From: an uncultured Prevotella sp.
GTDB lineage: Bacteria; Bacteroidota; Bacteroidia; Bacteroidales; Bacteroidaceae
Assembly: GCA_900315765.1 (NCBI GenBank)
Contig: ONAK01000001.1
Location: 1-64,000, forward strand
Length of the DNA: 64,000 nucleotides
Direction: 5' to 3'
The notes below the pieces were generated by a model that was not told where the DNA came from, searched no databases, and saw only the letters and a program-made list of their open reading frames with translations. How positions within the stretch are numbered: the stretch's first letter is position 1; each line of letters starts with the position of its first letter. This document shows positions 15,568 to 25,018 of this stretch, piece by piece. Position numbers and translations under genes: made by a program.

Positions 15568-18149
15568 TTTCTTATAGATATTGAAATTAAAAATTGACGT
15601 CCGCGGAGCTGACGCTGTGATTCAAATGATGCGAGTTGTGAATATGTGATGTAATCGTATTGTTTCTTATTGAGTATGTTGGTCAGCGAGGCCGACAGTT
15701 CAATACGCTTGGCGGCCATAAATATCAGTTTTGTATCAAGCATCACGATATTCTTGAATGTCCCTTCGGTTAGTTCGTTGCGGTAATGCTCACCACTGAC
15801 CTGCCATAGCCATTTGGAGTGAGGTGTAAAGTTAAGGCTCATCTCGTTTGTCATAGCTGAGAGCCACGGGGCTGAAACTTCATTCATCGTCAGACGGCTT
15901 TTGGAGTAGCCTATGGCATAATCAAAATTGAACCACCGACAAGGGGAACCGTTAATTTTAGCGCCAACTTTCCAATAGGAGCCAATCGACTGAATGGACT
16001 GCTGTTGTGACAATAGCCGGGATTCGTTACGGTTGAAAGAACTGTTGATGTTGCAACTTCCGCGCATAAAGTTGAGTGTCTTGCCAAGGCTACCCATCAC
16101 CATAATCGTCTTTTCATCGTTTGGGGCATCAGCATAGCTGTAAACCACATAATCACCATATAGTTGCTGTGCCAGAGTATAGGGAAGATGACTCCATGAG
16201 TGCATCACCATCCCGTTTGCAAACAGCCCATGACGAATATGCTTGTAATTGAAACCTGCCGACACATTCTGAAATGACGAATTATAGAAATTGTCAATTC
16301 CAGATTTCAGAGTGCGGTAGTCGGTCATAATCAACTCAGGATGAATAAGGTTGAGATTCATAGGTGATTGCCCTATGCCCCCTCGGATTGTTCCAGAAAA
16401 GCGGTTGTTCGGTTTCCAGTTGAAACTCAGTGACGGACTAAAATACACCTCGTCATGGTCGGCTATCACTTTGTCAAAAGAATAATGGGCATAGTTTGTC
16501 GGAAGATTGAGTGTAAGATTTATATGCTTTATCCAATACTCAAGTTTCGGCATGACATAGACAGAAAACGAGTTTGTGTGTATGACGTTCTCGTAAATGC
16601 CAGACAACTGTCCGAGTAGATTATCCATGTTTAGGGACGGCTCGGAATTCATCGACCGTCTGTAGCCTTTTAAGCCTCCTTCAAGACTTATGTTGATGCC
16701 TTTGAGCGAAAAGGCATATGCAGCGCTTTCCTGTGTATAGAATGCGTGGTCGCTTACGTGTTGGCGATATGTATTGCCGTTCACATCAAGTTTTAGAGTC
16801 TGAGGCAGTGACTCCCATTCGTTGCAGCTTTCGAATGTTACAAGAGAGTTTCCCTTGAACCGCTTTATCATCTTGAATTGGTTGTTGATGTAATAGTCTG
16901 GCAGGTCAGCGGACTGAGAGTTGGGTATGGAGCCTGCTGTATGCAGGCTGATGTCGTTCCAGTCAATATCGGTTTGCAACGTATTGTTGATGAACGCAGA
17001 CTTTTGGTTGAGTTCATAGATAAACTTGCTGTTAAGGGAGTGTGCATGTTCGGTGCCGTCCCTGTTCTCTGTGATGATGCGATTACCCTCATTGAGAAAG
17101 TAAGTCGTGATATTTGAGGCGTTGGCAGTAACACGGTTGAATGAGTAGTCGATATTTGCTTTGAACTCGCCGAGACCAAGTTTCCATCGATTGTTTGTCG
17201 AAATGAGAAAAGAGCGATTGAAAAATGTACGTTTGCTGTCAAGCGATGGCACTTCAGGGAGTCCGACACCAACATAGCGGCTCAATCCTGTACCGCGTCT
17301 ATTGGCAAAAAAATCGGTGCTAGATGCTGATATATCTATGCCGGAGTTGTTTGTGCGAAGGGTCGTAATGTTCTGGAATCCTGGCATAGCTGCCATAGCG
17401 AACAACTCGCCATCCCATACCGCTCCCGCTGGCTGTAACAACCAACCGCCTCCAGCATTGCCGTGTAAGCTCCAAGTGACTTTGTTTCTCAGTTTGAGGT
17501 TGATGGCCGCCTTATCGGAAAATGAAATGCCTGATAGTACCTGCATAGGCTGGTGGTTCTCCATGACCTCGACTGCCCGGACATCATCATGACTAATGCC
17601 ATTGGTTGCCACACCGTATTTACCGCCAAGCAGGTCGGAACCTTCAATATAAAACTTGTTGATGTCCTCTCCCTGATATTGAATCTTTCCACTATTGGAA
17701 ACTTCAATTCCCGGCAAACGCTTAAGCACGTCACTTATGGAACGGTCTTGTGGTTGCGCAAAGCTCCTGACATTATAGCTAATGGTATCGCCTTGCTCAC
17801 GGATTCTTTCTGACTTAATGGTTACCTCTTTAAGTTGCACAAAGCTGTATGTCATTGTTATCGTAATGGGGAAATAAACATTGTCAAGAGGAATGAACTT
17901 CTTCTCAAAACCCATCATTGAAACCTCCAGCCGACACCCCTCAACAGACGAGGCCGCTATCTGGAACTTTCCATCTTTATCTGAGATGGTATATTCTTTA
18001 ATCGTATTGTCTGTGCCTCTTATGATAATGGACGCACCAGCCAACGGCTCATTGTTTTTATCATCAACCACGATACCCTGAACCTCAACCTTAGCTACTG
18101 CATCTATCGAAGTTAGTATTAGAAGAATGTATGTAACGAGGTATCTCAT
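15564..18149 (-). CDS. TonB-dependent receptor-like outer membrane protein
   Basis: An 861-residue protein with a signal peptide, an N-terminal carboxypeptidase-regulatory-like beta domain (VEVQGIVVDDKNNEPLAGASI, about 22-105), a plug domain (ISDVLKRLPGIEV...YIEGSDLLGGKYG) and a long beta-barrel-like region ending in aromatic-rich strands. It lacks a clear N-terminal TonB box. Coupled with a GLPGLI gene and placed just after the rSAM maturase, it may carry or bind the modified peptide at the outer membrane. Receptors of this type are often paired with GLPGLI proteins. Confidence 0.88.
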   Translation of the reverse strand: MRYLVTYILLILTSIDAVAKVEVQGIVVDDKNNEPLAGASIIIRGTDNTIKEYTISDKDGKFQIAASSVEGCRLEVSMMGFEKKFIPLDNVYFPITITMTYSFVQLKEVTIKSERIREQGDTISYNVRSFAQPQDRSISDVLKRLPGIEVSNSGKIQYQGEDINKFYIEGSDLLGGKYGVATNGISHDDVRAVEVMENHQPMQVLSGISFSDKAAINLKLRNKVTWSLHGNAGGGWLLQPAGAVWDGELFAMAAMPGFQNITTLRTNNSGIDISASSTDFFANRRGTGLSRYVGVGLPEVPSLDSKRTFFNRSFLISTNNRWKLGLGEFKANIDYSFNRVTANASNITTYFLNEGNRIITENRDGTEHAHSLNSKFIYELNQKSAFINNTLQTDIDWNDISLHTAGSIPNSQSADLPDYYINNQFKMIKRFKGNSLVTFESCNEWESLPQTLKLDVNGNTYRQHVSDHAFYTQESAAYAFSLKGINISLEGGLKGYRRSMNSEPSLNMDNLLGQLSGIYENVIHTNSFSVYVMPKLEYWIKHINLTLNLPTNYAHYSFDKVIADHDEVYFSPSLSFNWKPNNRFSGTIRGGIGQSPMNLNLIHPELIMTDYRTLKSGIDNFYNSSFQNVSAGFNYKHIRHGLFANGMVMHSWSHLPYTLAQQLYGDYVVYSYADAPNDEKTIMVMGSLGKTLNFMRGSCNINSSFNRNESRLLSQQQSIQSIGSYWKVGAKINGSPCRWFNFDYAIGYSKSRLTMNEVSAPWLSAMTNEMSLNFTPHSKWLWQVSGEHYRNELTEGTFKNIVMLDTKLIFMAAKRIELSASLTNILNKKQYDYITYSQLASFESQRQLRGRQFLISISIRK

Positions 18150-18235
18150 AATAATGATGATTCTACTTGCGACAAATTGATTGTTCTTCGAAACAAAGCA
18201 AAATATGTAATCATACCATACAATGAAATGTAGAT

Positions 18236-19537
18236 TTATTCATCTTTACAAGATTTATAATGTTCATAAAGATAGTCTGCAACACCATCTTTCGTAAAAG
18301 GACAAAGAGGATATTTCGTTGATTGTATATTATTATCCATACGGTGCCTATTACAGCCACCATCGCAAATAGGAAACAAAGGACATTCTAGACATTTAGA
18401 ATCACTATATTTATCGGACCCCACCATATATTTGGCTACCAATGTATTATTGGTAATGCCGGAAAAAACATCTCCAACACTTCTCTCCACAACACCAATG
18501 TCATTCCAGCACTTATAAAGATGTCCGTCTGGATCTATGACATAGCTATTCTCAGAGGTTGCAGAACAAGAGCCTACACAATGTCTTGGAACAAAATTTA
18601 TATTATCAATGCCTTCATTCCTTTTAAGACTAAGGAAAAAATCTGTTTTATTTTGAGGCGTGCAACAGGATACTTTACAATTGGCATTTGGCATAACAAA
18701 TGCAGGGAACAATTTCACATTATTATGCTCCCACTTCTTGCTAAAATTTTTATATATCGCTCCGAATTCATTTTTATTTCCTTCATGTATATTTGTTCGC
18801 ACTACGACCAGACACTTCGGAATAATTCGAGTAATCATATCAATGTTGCTAATTATTCTTTTATATGAATTTCCCCCATTTTTTAATATTCTGGATTTGT
18901 TATGAGTGCCTTCTTGTCCATCAATTGTTATCTGGACGAAGTTAAGATTTGCATTTGTGAAATAATAAGCTATTTCTTCTGAGAACAAGTAGCCATTGGT
19001 GATGATGGAATGATAAGTAAGGGGTAATAATGATTTTGTCCTTATTTTATCAAGTAGCGATTTTATTCTTGCAATTCCCAAAAGAGGTTCACCTCCTTCC
19101 CAGCATATTTCAAGAGAATTGCATCGTTTACTGAACGAATTGATAAAATCAATAATTTTATCTTCCACCTCTTCTCCCATTATAGACAAAGGCAAATTTG
19201 CCTCATAACAATAAGGACATGCAAAATTGCAAGCTAATGTAGGAGCGATTACAAGAGATAATGTTCTGTTCCCAAAACTTTTAAGCCTCTTTAAATACTT
19301 CATTTTTATGCAAAAATCTTTGCCACACGTATCGTTATTGTCATCAATCATTCCTTTTGTTAGCAGGAGTGCATGAGTATCGCTATCGAGATTATCTAGG
19401 CAATTCGGATTGGAAATTGAACTCTCGATTATACTATAGCAAGGCCTGTCTATTCTAATCAATGATAAACTTTGAGTATTGTATAGGAAATATTCATTAT
19501 TCCTAACGAATGGAATTGTAAATTTTGACACTTTCAT
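18236..19537 (-). CDS. radical SAM/SPASM peptide maturase, GG-Bacteroidales type
   Basis: A 433-residue radical SAM enzyme. The AdoMet-cluster motif CNFACPYC gives Cys103, Cys107 and Cys110. A Gly-rich WEGGEPLLG follows. The C-terminal SPASM region has many Cys (CVGSCSATSENS, CLECPLFPICDGGC, then CPF) for auxiliary iron-sulfur clusters. The N-terminal 80 residues resemble the peptide-binding region of rSAM RiPP maturases. Its substrate is almost certainly the precursor encoded 118 bases upstream. The class matches the GG-Bacteroidales maturase group; the modification (thioether or C-C crosslink) cannot be told from sequence. Confidence 0.92.
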   Translation of the reverse strand: MKVSKFTIPFVRNNEYFLYNTQSLSLIRIDRPCYSIIESSISNPNCLDNLDSDTHALLLTKGMIDDNNDTCGKDFCIKMKYLKRLKSFGNRTLSLVIAPTLACNFACPYCYEANLPLSIMGEEVEDKIIDFINSFSKRCNSLEICWEGGEPLLGIARIKSLLDKIRTKSLLPLTYHSIITNGYLFSEEIAYYFTNANLNFVQITIDGQEGTHNKSRILKNGGNSYKRIISNIDMITRIIPKCLVVVRTNIHEGNKNEFGAIYKNFSKKWEHNNVKLFPAFVMPNANCKVSCCTPQNKTDFFLSLKRNEGIDNINFVPRHCVGSCSATSENSYVIDPDGHLYKCWNDIGVVERSVGDVFSGITNNTLVAKYMVGSDKYSDSKCLECPLFPICDGGCNRHRMDNNIQSTKYPLCPFTKDGVADYLYEHYKSCKDE

Positions 19538-19655
19538 ATAATTTATATTTAGCCATATAGTTTGAAATATGAGGCATGTCAGTATTTAATCCTACAATAT
19601 CAGGCTTTGTGGCCATAGGGTATGGTAGCAATACCAACAGGCCTCATTACTATGT

Positions 19656-19838
19656 TTACGGACAAGCGACTAACGCTTTAACTTCAGAGATGGTGATTTT
19701 GCCCATTTGACAATCAAGATCACCTTTCTTCCCGCCGCCGCATTCTGCCACTGTATTTTCAGCGGCACCGCCTCTAATTGCATTCAGCTCTTCATCTAAA
19801 AGAACTGAAACAGGGATAATTTCCTTAAAGTTTTTCAT
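19656..19838 (-). CDS. rSAM-modified RiPP precursor with double-glycine leader
   Basis: A 60-residue peptide. The leader (residues 1-24) has the LLDEELNAIRGG pattern typical of C39 substrates, with cleavage after Gly24. The predicted core of 36 residues is rich in Gly and Lys and has three Cys (33, 43, 59), the last just before the C-terminal Pro. It lies immediately upstream of the radical SAM gene in the same direction, and its leader suits the C39 exporter at 12227. This is the GG-Bacteroidales natural-product precursor type. Only one copy is present, whereas many such clusters have several. Confidence 0.9.
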   Translation of the reverse strand: MKNFKEIIPVSVLLDEELNAIRGGAAENTVAECGGGKKGDLDCQMGKITISEVKALVACP

Positions 19839-19965
19839 CTGTTAAATGTTTTTTTGTTATTCTACTCGTATCGCTTTTCGGGTTCCGCGCCTTTGAACAG
19901 TCTGGTCTGGATATAATCTTGTCGACTTGATTATTCTATATCACAATCTTATTAATTATATTACT

Positions 19966-20367
19966 TCAATTATCATCTCTTAATAAATACCCAATATATG
20001 TAATACCGTTAGATAATGTTATGTTAATTTCATATTCACCATTATCATAATCTGAGAGGTCATATGAAACGACTTCACCAGAATTCATTTGAAGGTTGTT
20101 ATTGAAAATTTCATCACCATTATTATAGATAAAAATGTTTCCATTACCTATATCATCTAAAAATGAAATATATAATACTTTTGCATCTGAATTGTAAAAC
20201 GCATTAAAAATGTTTCCGTTTTGAGCTGGTGCACGCCAAATTGGCCTTGGAAATGATATTCCACTATCATAAACCATTACCGTAAAATAGATAATACTAC
20301 TGCATGTTGCAGAACTTGCCTTGATTGCCATACTAACCAAAATAAGAAAAGCAAAAACTTTTTTCAT
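19966..20367 (-). CDS. secreted DUF3244-like protein
   Basis: A 133-residue protein (start MKKVFAFLILVSMAIKASSA, a signal peptide) with predicted beta-rich sequence: PRPIWRAPAQNG, LYISFLDDIGNGNIFIYN, and a C-terminal YEINITLSNGITYIGYLL. This is the look of the small secreted DUF3244 proteins of Bacteroidales. A consensus promoter lies just upstream, so longer starts in the frame (20409) would lie before the transcription start and are rejected; ATG at 20373 is an alternative. It lies between the regulator and the precursor gene. Role unknown. Confidence 0.7.
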   Translation of the reverse strand: MKKVFAFLILVSMAIKASSATCSSIIYFTVMVYDSGISFPRPIWRAPAQNGNIFNAFYNSDAKVLYISFLDDIGNGNIFIYNNGDEIFNNNLQMNSGEVVSYDLSDYDNGEYEINITLSNGITYIGYLLRDDN

Positions 20368-20386
20368 ACCCATAATTTTTTTGATG

Positions 20387-20418
20387 CAAAGGTATAGTAA
20401 AAGTTCCATTAGTGCAAA
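20387..20418 (-). promoter_or_regulatory. Bacteroidetes-type promoter of the DUF3244-like gene
   Basis: TTTG (20415-20418), 20-base spacer, TACCTTTG (20387-20394): a full match to the -33/-7 consensus on the minus strand. The transcription start should fall near 20380. Confidence 0.85.
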
Positions 20419-20520
20419 TCTTTAGAACCGAATTGTTGCATTAGTTGTCAACAACCTAATTGGAAATCAATAACTTACAAATGCGTATGGTTTGATTCCC
20501 CTCTTTATTTGCAACAAAAA

Positions 20521-22212
20521 TTATCGAGTTTTCTTTTTGATTCTAGATCTTGTTGAACGTACAGTAGTATCTGTAACTCCTAATATATCTGCAATATCAT
20601 AATCATCATAGCCAAGTTCTTCCAATATTAAAAATAGATATTGGCGAACACTCAGAGGATAATACATATCTAACCAACAATTGAATGTGTCGTTTTTAAT
20701 AACCTTGTAGAAATCTATCAAAGAACTTAAATCTTCATCCGAATAGTGGACGATAGGCCTTTTTCCTTTAATTGTATCATAAATAGTATTCCCTTTTCTT
20801 AGTTCAGTTAATATTGATTGATAAATTGTTGATATATTACATTTTAATGTATCTATCTCTTTTTGTTTCGCTCGATCAGTAGACTTCAATACCTTTATTT
20901 TTTCAATATTATTACTAATTTCATGCTCATAATTAGTGACCTTACTAACATATAAACCTATTTCTGTTTGATACATATTTACTTTTTCAGAATAATCACT
21001 TATTTCAGACTTGTATATGTCATTCTCATCAGAAAGCGAGCTGATTTTGTCATTATATGACAAAACTTTCTTCTTATGATAAAAAAAGAATGATATGAGA
21101 ATTACACAAACCAAGCAAGCAATGATAAGTAAGAGGACTATTTTCTGATATAATTTTGTTTCTGATGTAATATTGTCAATACTATATTGAAGTTCTTGAA
21201 TCTCTTTAGTGCTTATGATATTATCTAAATTCAAACTATCTAACTTTGAAGAAATTAAATATGCATAATTGAATTGCCCTATCTCTGCATAATAATTAGC
21301 AAGAATCCTATATAATTGTTTCTTTAACTTTATATCATTAATAGAAAAGGCTTCTTCCCAATATATCTTTGCCTTTAATGTATCACCTCTTTGATATTCT
21401 ATTTTCCCAAGTAGTAATTTGGCATGGGGATTTGAATCTATAGAGTCAGATTTCTTCGCGTATTTTTGTGAAAGCTCAAAATTTTTTTTCTCAAAATACA
21501 TTTCTCCCACGTTAACTAATATATCTGCCTTTAATGTTACATTCACATCATCTATATATTTCAATCCTTGGTTAATGAAATAATATGCGCTATCAGGCAC
21601 GTTTACGTTTGCATATGCTGAAGCTGCCATTGTATATGCCCTTGCTATTAGTGCGTTATCATGTAATTTAATGGAACTATCTAGAAATTTTCTTGTATAC
21701 TCAAGTACTTTCTTCTCATTTTCGGATACATAATTTATGTAGCATAGTAGTTCATATATCTTGTTTGTTATTTGATTATAGCCTCCTAATATAGAGATGT
21801 CTTCGGCTTTCTTCAAATAGCAGATACTTGTTTTAAACTGATTCCTTACATAGTTTGACGCGCCTTTATAATAATAAGAATCTGCTAAATGATAAGAATC
21901 ATTATTTTTTTCAAAAATCTTAATACTATAGTCTATTAAAGAATCGTTATCTGGGACTTTTTGTTTTTTTATGTTGGCAGATGTATATAATAAACCATAT
22001 AATGCTTTTAATTGATTATCTTCCAATGCCTCATAATCTATTTCTCTGAGAATAGATAATGTGCTGTCAGGATTTTCGTTAATAACATTCTCCGCTGCTT
22101 CGAGAGATTTGCTAATATTGCTCTGTGAGCACGACATTAAGATCGCCATAGCTGTAATAAACAACCAGGGCGTATAAGATCTTTTTATATTTATATACGT
22201 ATTATAGTTCAT
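20521..22212 (-). CDS. TPR / coiled-coil / HTH membrane regulator
   Basis: A 563-residue protein. An N-terminal signal sequence with a lipobox-like MAILMSC precedes TPR-type helical repeats (roughly 30-330). A membrane helix lies at about 354-376, then a coiled coil, and a C-terminal LuxR/sigma-like helix-turn-helix (SVRQYLFLILEELGYDDYDIADILGVTDTTVRSTRSRIKKK). Proteins of this layout are common near Bacteroidales peptide clusters and are thought to sense envelope signals and act on transcription from the membrane. ATG at 22212 is chosen; the longer frame starts with a TTG inside the promoter. Probable regulator of the RiPP genes, by position. Confidence 0.8.
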   Translation of the reverse strand: MNYNTYINIKRSYTPWLFITAMAILMSCSQSNISKSLEAAENVINENPDSTLSILREIDYEALEDNQLKALYGLLYTSANIKKQKVPDNDSLIDYSIKIFEKNNDSYHLADSYYYKGASNYVRNQFKTSICYLKKAEDISILGGYNQITNKIYELLCYINYVSENEKKVLEYTRKFLDSSIKLHDNALIARAYTMAASAYANVNVPDSAYYFINQGLKYIDDVNVTLKADILVNVGEMYFEKKNFELSQKYAKKSDSIDSNPHAKLLLGKIEYQRGDTLKAKIYWEEAFSINDIKLKKQLYRILANYYAEIGQFNYAYLISSKLDSLNLDNIISTKEIQELQYSIDNITSETKLYQKIVLLLIIACLVCVILISFFFYHKKKVLSYNDKISSLSDENDIYKSEISDYSEKVNMYQTEIGLYVSKVTNYEHEISNNIEKIKVLKSTDRAKQKEIDTLKCNISTIYQSILTELRKGNTIYDTIKGKRPIVHYSDEDLSSLIDFYKVIKNDTFNCWLDMYYPLSVRQYLFLILEELGYDDYDIADILGVTDTTVRSTRSRIKKKTR

Positions 22213-22239
22213 AATCAAGAGATTTACATGTTGTTTGTG

Positions 22240-22286
22240 CAAAAATACGGATTTATGACCGAATTATGAAAGATACCAAACGGTAT
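22240..22286 (-). promoter_or_regulatory. promoter and candidate operator of the TPR/HTH regulator
   Basis: A -7 element TATTTTTG (22240-22247, minus strand) with TTTC 20 bases upstream. The palindrome ATACCAAACGGTAT at 22273-22286 abuts the -33 region. Related palindromes occur at 49718-49731 and, with a longer spacer, at 25033-25051. Confidence 0.6.
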
Positions 22287-22354
22287 TTATGAATTTTTAA
22301 GAATATTGTATCGTTTTGGATATGATATTCTATCAAAATGACTCAAAAATAGCA

Positions 22355-22948
22355 TTACTCGCCCAAAAGGGAAGCGAGTCCACTTATATATGAACGAATT
22401 TGTTTATCAGTATCAAAAGACATAATATTGGACCGAAACAATAAGGCACCACATGTTAACTGAAAGTAAGTCTTAAATGAATTGATTAACCTTGGATTAT
22501 CTTTCATTACCAGAGCATTTTGGGCAACATATTGGATTTCTTTCTCAATATATGATTCTATAATATTATCAAAGTTTGGATATAATTTTCTTGCCTGAAC
22601 TATAATATTCAATAATGCCGGATTAGGATCTGCTTGCCCATAATTCTCCGTTATATCTGTACAAATCCTCTCAAAAGGGGTACGATAATAGCTAAAAAAA
22701 CCTGTTATAGTTGAATTCGTGATAGAGACACAACTGATTTCTGATGAGTCAAACTTGCGAAGAAATCTTTCTAAAATAATGGAGTTGAATAATTCACTCT
22801 TGTTCTTGAAAAAGTAAAAAATGGCTCCACGTGTCTTTCCAATAGAACTTTCAATCTGCTCTATTGTAATTGCCTCCCAATTATAAACAAATAGCAATTT
22901 ATATGTTTGAGACAAAATCAGTTCGCGAGTATCTTTCTTTCTCTGCAT
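22355..22948 (-). CDS. TetR family transcriptional regulator (first)
   Basis: A 197-residue TetR-type protein. The N-terminal helix-turn-helix reads RELILSQTYKLLF...ITIEQIESSIGKTRGAIFYFFKNKSELF, the usual TetR_N pattern; the C-terminal ligand domain is not recognisable beyond being helical. ATG at 22948 (MQRKKDTREL) fits the family start; the longer frame to 23044 adds a non-conserved extension. It ends about 140 bases from the TPR regulator start and lies downstream of the ketoacyl synthase gene on the same strand. Confidence 0.85.
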   Translation of the reverse strand: MQRKKDTRELILSQTYKLLFVYNWEAITIEQIESSIGKTRGAIFYFFKNKSELFNSIILERFLRKFDSSEISCVSITNSTITGFFSYYRTPFERICTDITENYGQADPNPALLNIIVQARKLYPNFDNIIESYIEKEIQYVAQNALVMKDNPRLINSFKTYFQLTCGALLFRSNIMSFDTDKQIRSYISGLASLLGE

Positions 22949-23115
22949 AAAAAGTATGGGAACATTCACCTTCAACAAGCCATTGGGAGAGGCCGTAACG
23001 AGGTGAAGTCCCATACTTATATGATATGAGCACATATAGTACAAACTTCACATCTGTCTCGTTACCTCTTATTCCCAATTTTAGTTGAAGACAAATATGA
23101 ACCCTAAATTTTGTG

Positions 23116-23123
23116 CAAAGATA
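23116..23123 (-). promoter_or_regulatory. -7 element upstream of first TetR gene
   Basis: TATCTTTG on the minus strand in front of the TetR gene, 23 bases inside the non-coding side of the synthase 3' end. The -33 element is not clear. Confidence 0.45.
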
Positions 23124-23138
23124 CGAAGAAATTTTTGA

Positions 23139-24281
23139 TCAACTGCTCTTTTTAACAGTCAATAACACAACTCCATATGAAAACCTTCCGCTTTCAGGCA
23201 CTAACAATAATATTTTCTCTCCGTCAACAAGAGATTTTGTTCTTACCAATTCATCCAATGCAGCAAAGATGGAAACAGATCCAATATTACCTACACTTGT
23301 CAAATTCGTGAACCATCTGGATTCGTCAAGCTGAATTTTTCGACGCTGAATTTCTTCATCTAACTTATGATAGAAGTACATAGATGATATATGTGGAATA
23401 ATATAGTTAATGGACTGTGGGTCTGTTTTGTGTTTGTTGAATGCATGCTCAATGGCATCAACAAATAAGGGAATAACATGTTCATTTAGAACCTTCACAT
23501 TTTGTTTCAACGCCCAAACGGACTTCTTTGCCAAATCTTCATAAGAATAATTCTTCCAACTTAAAAGATTCCCATTAGAATCGAGATCTGCCCCCATGTA
23601 CATACACACAGGCATACTATTTGCGTATGAAACACATTCAATCCAATTGATTTGCAAACTTATAGGACTATTCGAATTCCCTTCCAACAAACAACATGCA
23701 GCTCCATCAGATAACATAAATCGTAAGAAATCCTTCTCAAATGCTAAAATAGGATTCTCACTTACGTTTGTCATTTCCTCATACTCTTTTTCATATGATT
23801 TAGACAGAAGGCCTGCAGAAGACAATTCTGATGTTGAACAAATAGCGTTCATTGAATTACCAGAAAGAACTGACATATATGCGGTTTTAAGAGCAGCAAT
23901 ACTTGTCAAACAAACTCCTGCTAAAGAGAATAACTCAAGAGAATGTTTAAATGTTTCTCCATGAACCATAGATGCATGAGACGGGATATATTGATCAGGA
24001 GAAGAAGTTCCGCAACAAAGAACTTCAATCCTATTCAGTTCGTCACTCGTCAACATCTTCTTAATTGCCAATGATGCTAGTTCTGCATTAGTATGAGTAA
24101 TTTCTTGATTCTTAGTTAATGCATAAAATCTCTGTTTTATGCCATTTTGTCTAAGAATAATATTACGAACTCTAGAAGGTTTCCCTCCAATAAATCCTAA
24201 ATAATCTTCCATTTCATCATTCCCTACTGGAGAATTAGGAAAAAATGACGCAATTTTAGTAATATATACTTCTTTCACCAT
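23139..24281 (-). CDS. beta-ketoacyl-ACP synthase III family protein
   Basis: A 380-residue thiolase-fold enzyme of the FabH/KAS III type. The probable catalytic triad is Cys124 (LAGVCLTSI), His297 (IIPHISS) and Asn332 (SVGNIGS). The N-terminal half has the TSSPDQYIPS region of stand-alone KAS III homologues used in secondary metabolism. No acyl carrier protein or other fatty-acid or polyketide genes are nearby, so the acyl substrate is unknown. It is flanked by two TetR genes on the same strand and has its own promoter. ATG at 24281 (MVKEVYITKI) is chosen over the longer frame, whose start lies in the promoter. Confidence 0.88.
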   Translation of the reverse strand: MVKEVYITKIASFFPNSPVGNDEMEDYLGFIGGKPSRVRNIILRQNGIKQRFYALTKNQEITHTNAELASLAIKKMLTSDELNRIEVLCCGTSSPDQYIPSHASMVHGETFKHSLELFSLAGVCLTSIAALKTAYMSVLSGNSMNAICSTSELSSAGLLSKSYEKEYEEMTNVSENPILAFEKDFLRFMLSDGAACCLLEGNSNSPISLQINWIECVSYANSMPVCMYMGADLDSNGNLLSWKNYSYEDLAKKSVWALKQNVKVLNEHVIPLFVDAIEHAFNKHKTDPQSINYIIPHISSMYFYHKLDEEIQRRKIQLDESRWFTNLTSVGNIGSVSIFAALDELVRTKSLVDGEKILLLVPESGRFSYGVVLLTVKKSS

Positions 24282-24311
24282 ACAAAAGATACTAATTGTT
24301 ATGTAATGGTG

Positions 24312-24342
24312 CAAAAATACGAAAAAATACTGAAACTACAAT
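24312..24342 (-). promoter_or_regulatory. promoter of the KAS III gene
   Basis: ATTG (24339-24342), 19 bases, TATTTTTG (24312-24319) on the minus strand. Confidence 0.65.
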
Positions 24343-24350
24343 AATTTTAT

Positions 24351-24959
24351 TTATTTTTTAACTAAAGAATACAAATTATTCATTGAATCAAGTAGAAAAT
24401 CGGAATTTAGTCCCGTTGAGGCCGATTCTACAAGAGCCTGACCATAATACAAATAAACAAATTGTTTCGCGCAACTCAGGACATCAATATCTTCTTTAAT
24501 CTCACCTTTTTCAATACCTTTATGCAGAACAAATCCCCACATACTAATATCCTTATTGACATTCAATTTGTACCACTCCTTGACATCGGGAAACAAATCA
24601 CAAGCTTCGAGTATAATTGAAATGTAGCAACGGCTTATGTTAGATTTGGGTAAAGGACCCAGAATAGTCAAAAAAGCCTGCATCGTCTTTTGAATACCAG
24701 ACACATAGGCAATAATATAATCTTTCACGGAATCATATTTGTAATCCTGAAACTTTAAATCGACATTTTGTTTGTCAAATACAAATTCCTTAATTATATT
24801 GTGAAAAAGTTCTTCTTTATTGTCAGCATAATAAAAAATTGCACCTCTGGTCAAACCAGATTCTTTTTCTATGTCAGACAATGACACACCGTAAAAACGA
24901 TTCTGCAAAAACAGTCTGAAAGCTGCCTTGTATAGGGTCTCTTTGTTACTTTTGCGCAT
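24351..24959 (-). CDS. TetR family transcriptional regulator (second)
   Basis: A 202-residue TetR-type regulator with an N-terminal helix-turn-helix (KETLYKAAFRLF...VSLSDIEKESGLTRGAIFYYADNKEELF). It is clearly related to the TetR at 22355 in the DNA-binding part (TRGAIFY, NKxELF) but divergent in the ligand domain. ATG at 24959 (MRKSNKETLY) is chosen; the frame extends upstream to 25001 across the promoter. Likely controls itself and the synthase gene downstream. Confidence 0.87.
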   Translation of the reverse strand: MRKSNKETLYKAAFRLFLQNRFYGVSLSDIEKESGLTRGAIFYYADNKEELFHNIIKEFVFDKQNVDLKFQDYKYDSVKDYIIAYVSGIQKTMQAFLTILGPLPKSNISRCYISIILEACDLFPDVKEWYKLNVNKDISMWGFVLHKGIEKGEIKEDIDVLSCAKQFVYLYYGQALVESASTGLNSDFLLDSMNNLYSLVKK

Positions 24960-24978
24960 AATTTTCTTAATTTTGGCA

Positions 24979-24986
24979 CAAAAATA
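24979..24986 (-). promoter_or_regulatory. -7 element of second TetR gene
   Basis: TATTTTTG on the minus strand, 19 bases before the start codon; the transcript leader would be very short. Confidence 0.55.
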
Positions 24987-25018
24987 CATAAAAAATTTCA
25001 TATTTCAATGAAAATTCG

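Noticed and set aside
22212..22242. Longer start for the TPR/HTH regulator
   Set aside because: It needs a TTG start inside the -7 promoter element; ATG at 22212 is preferred.
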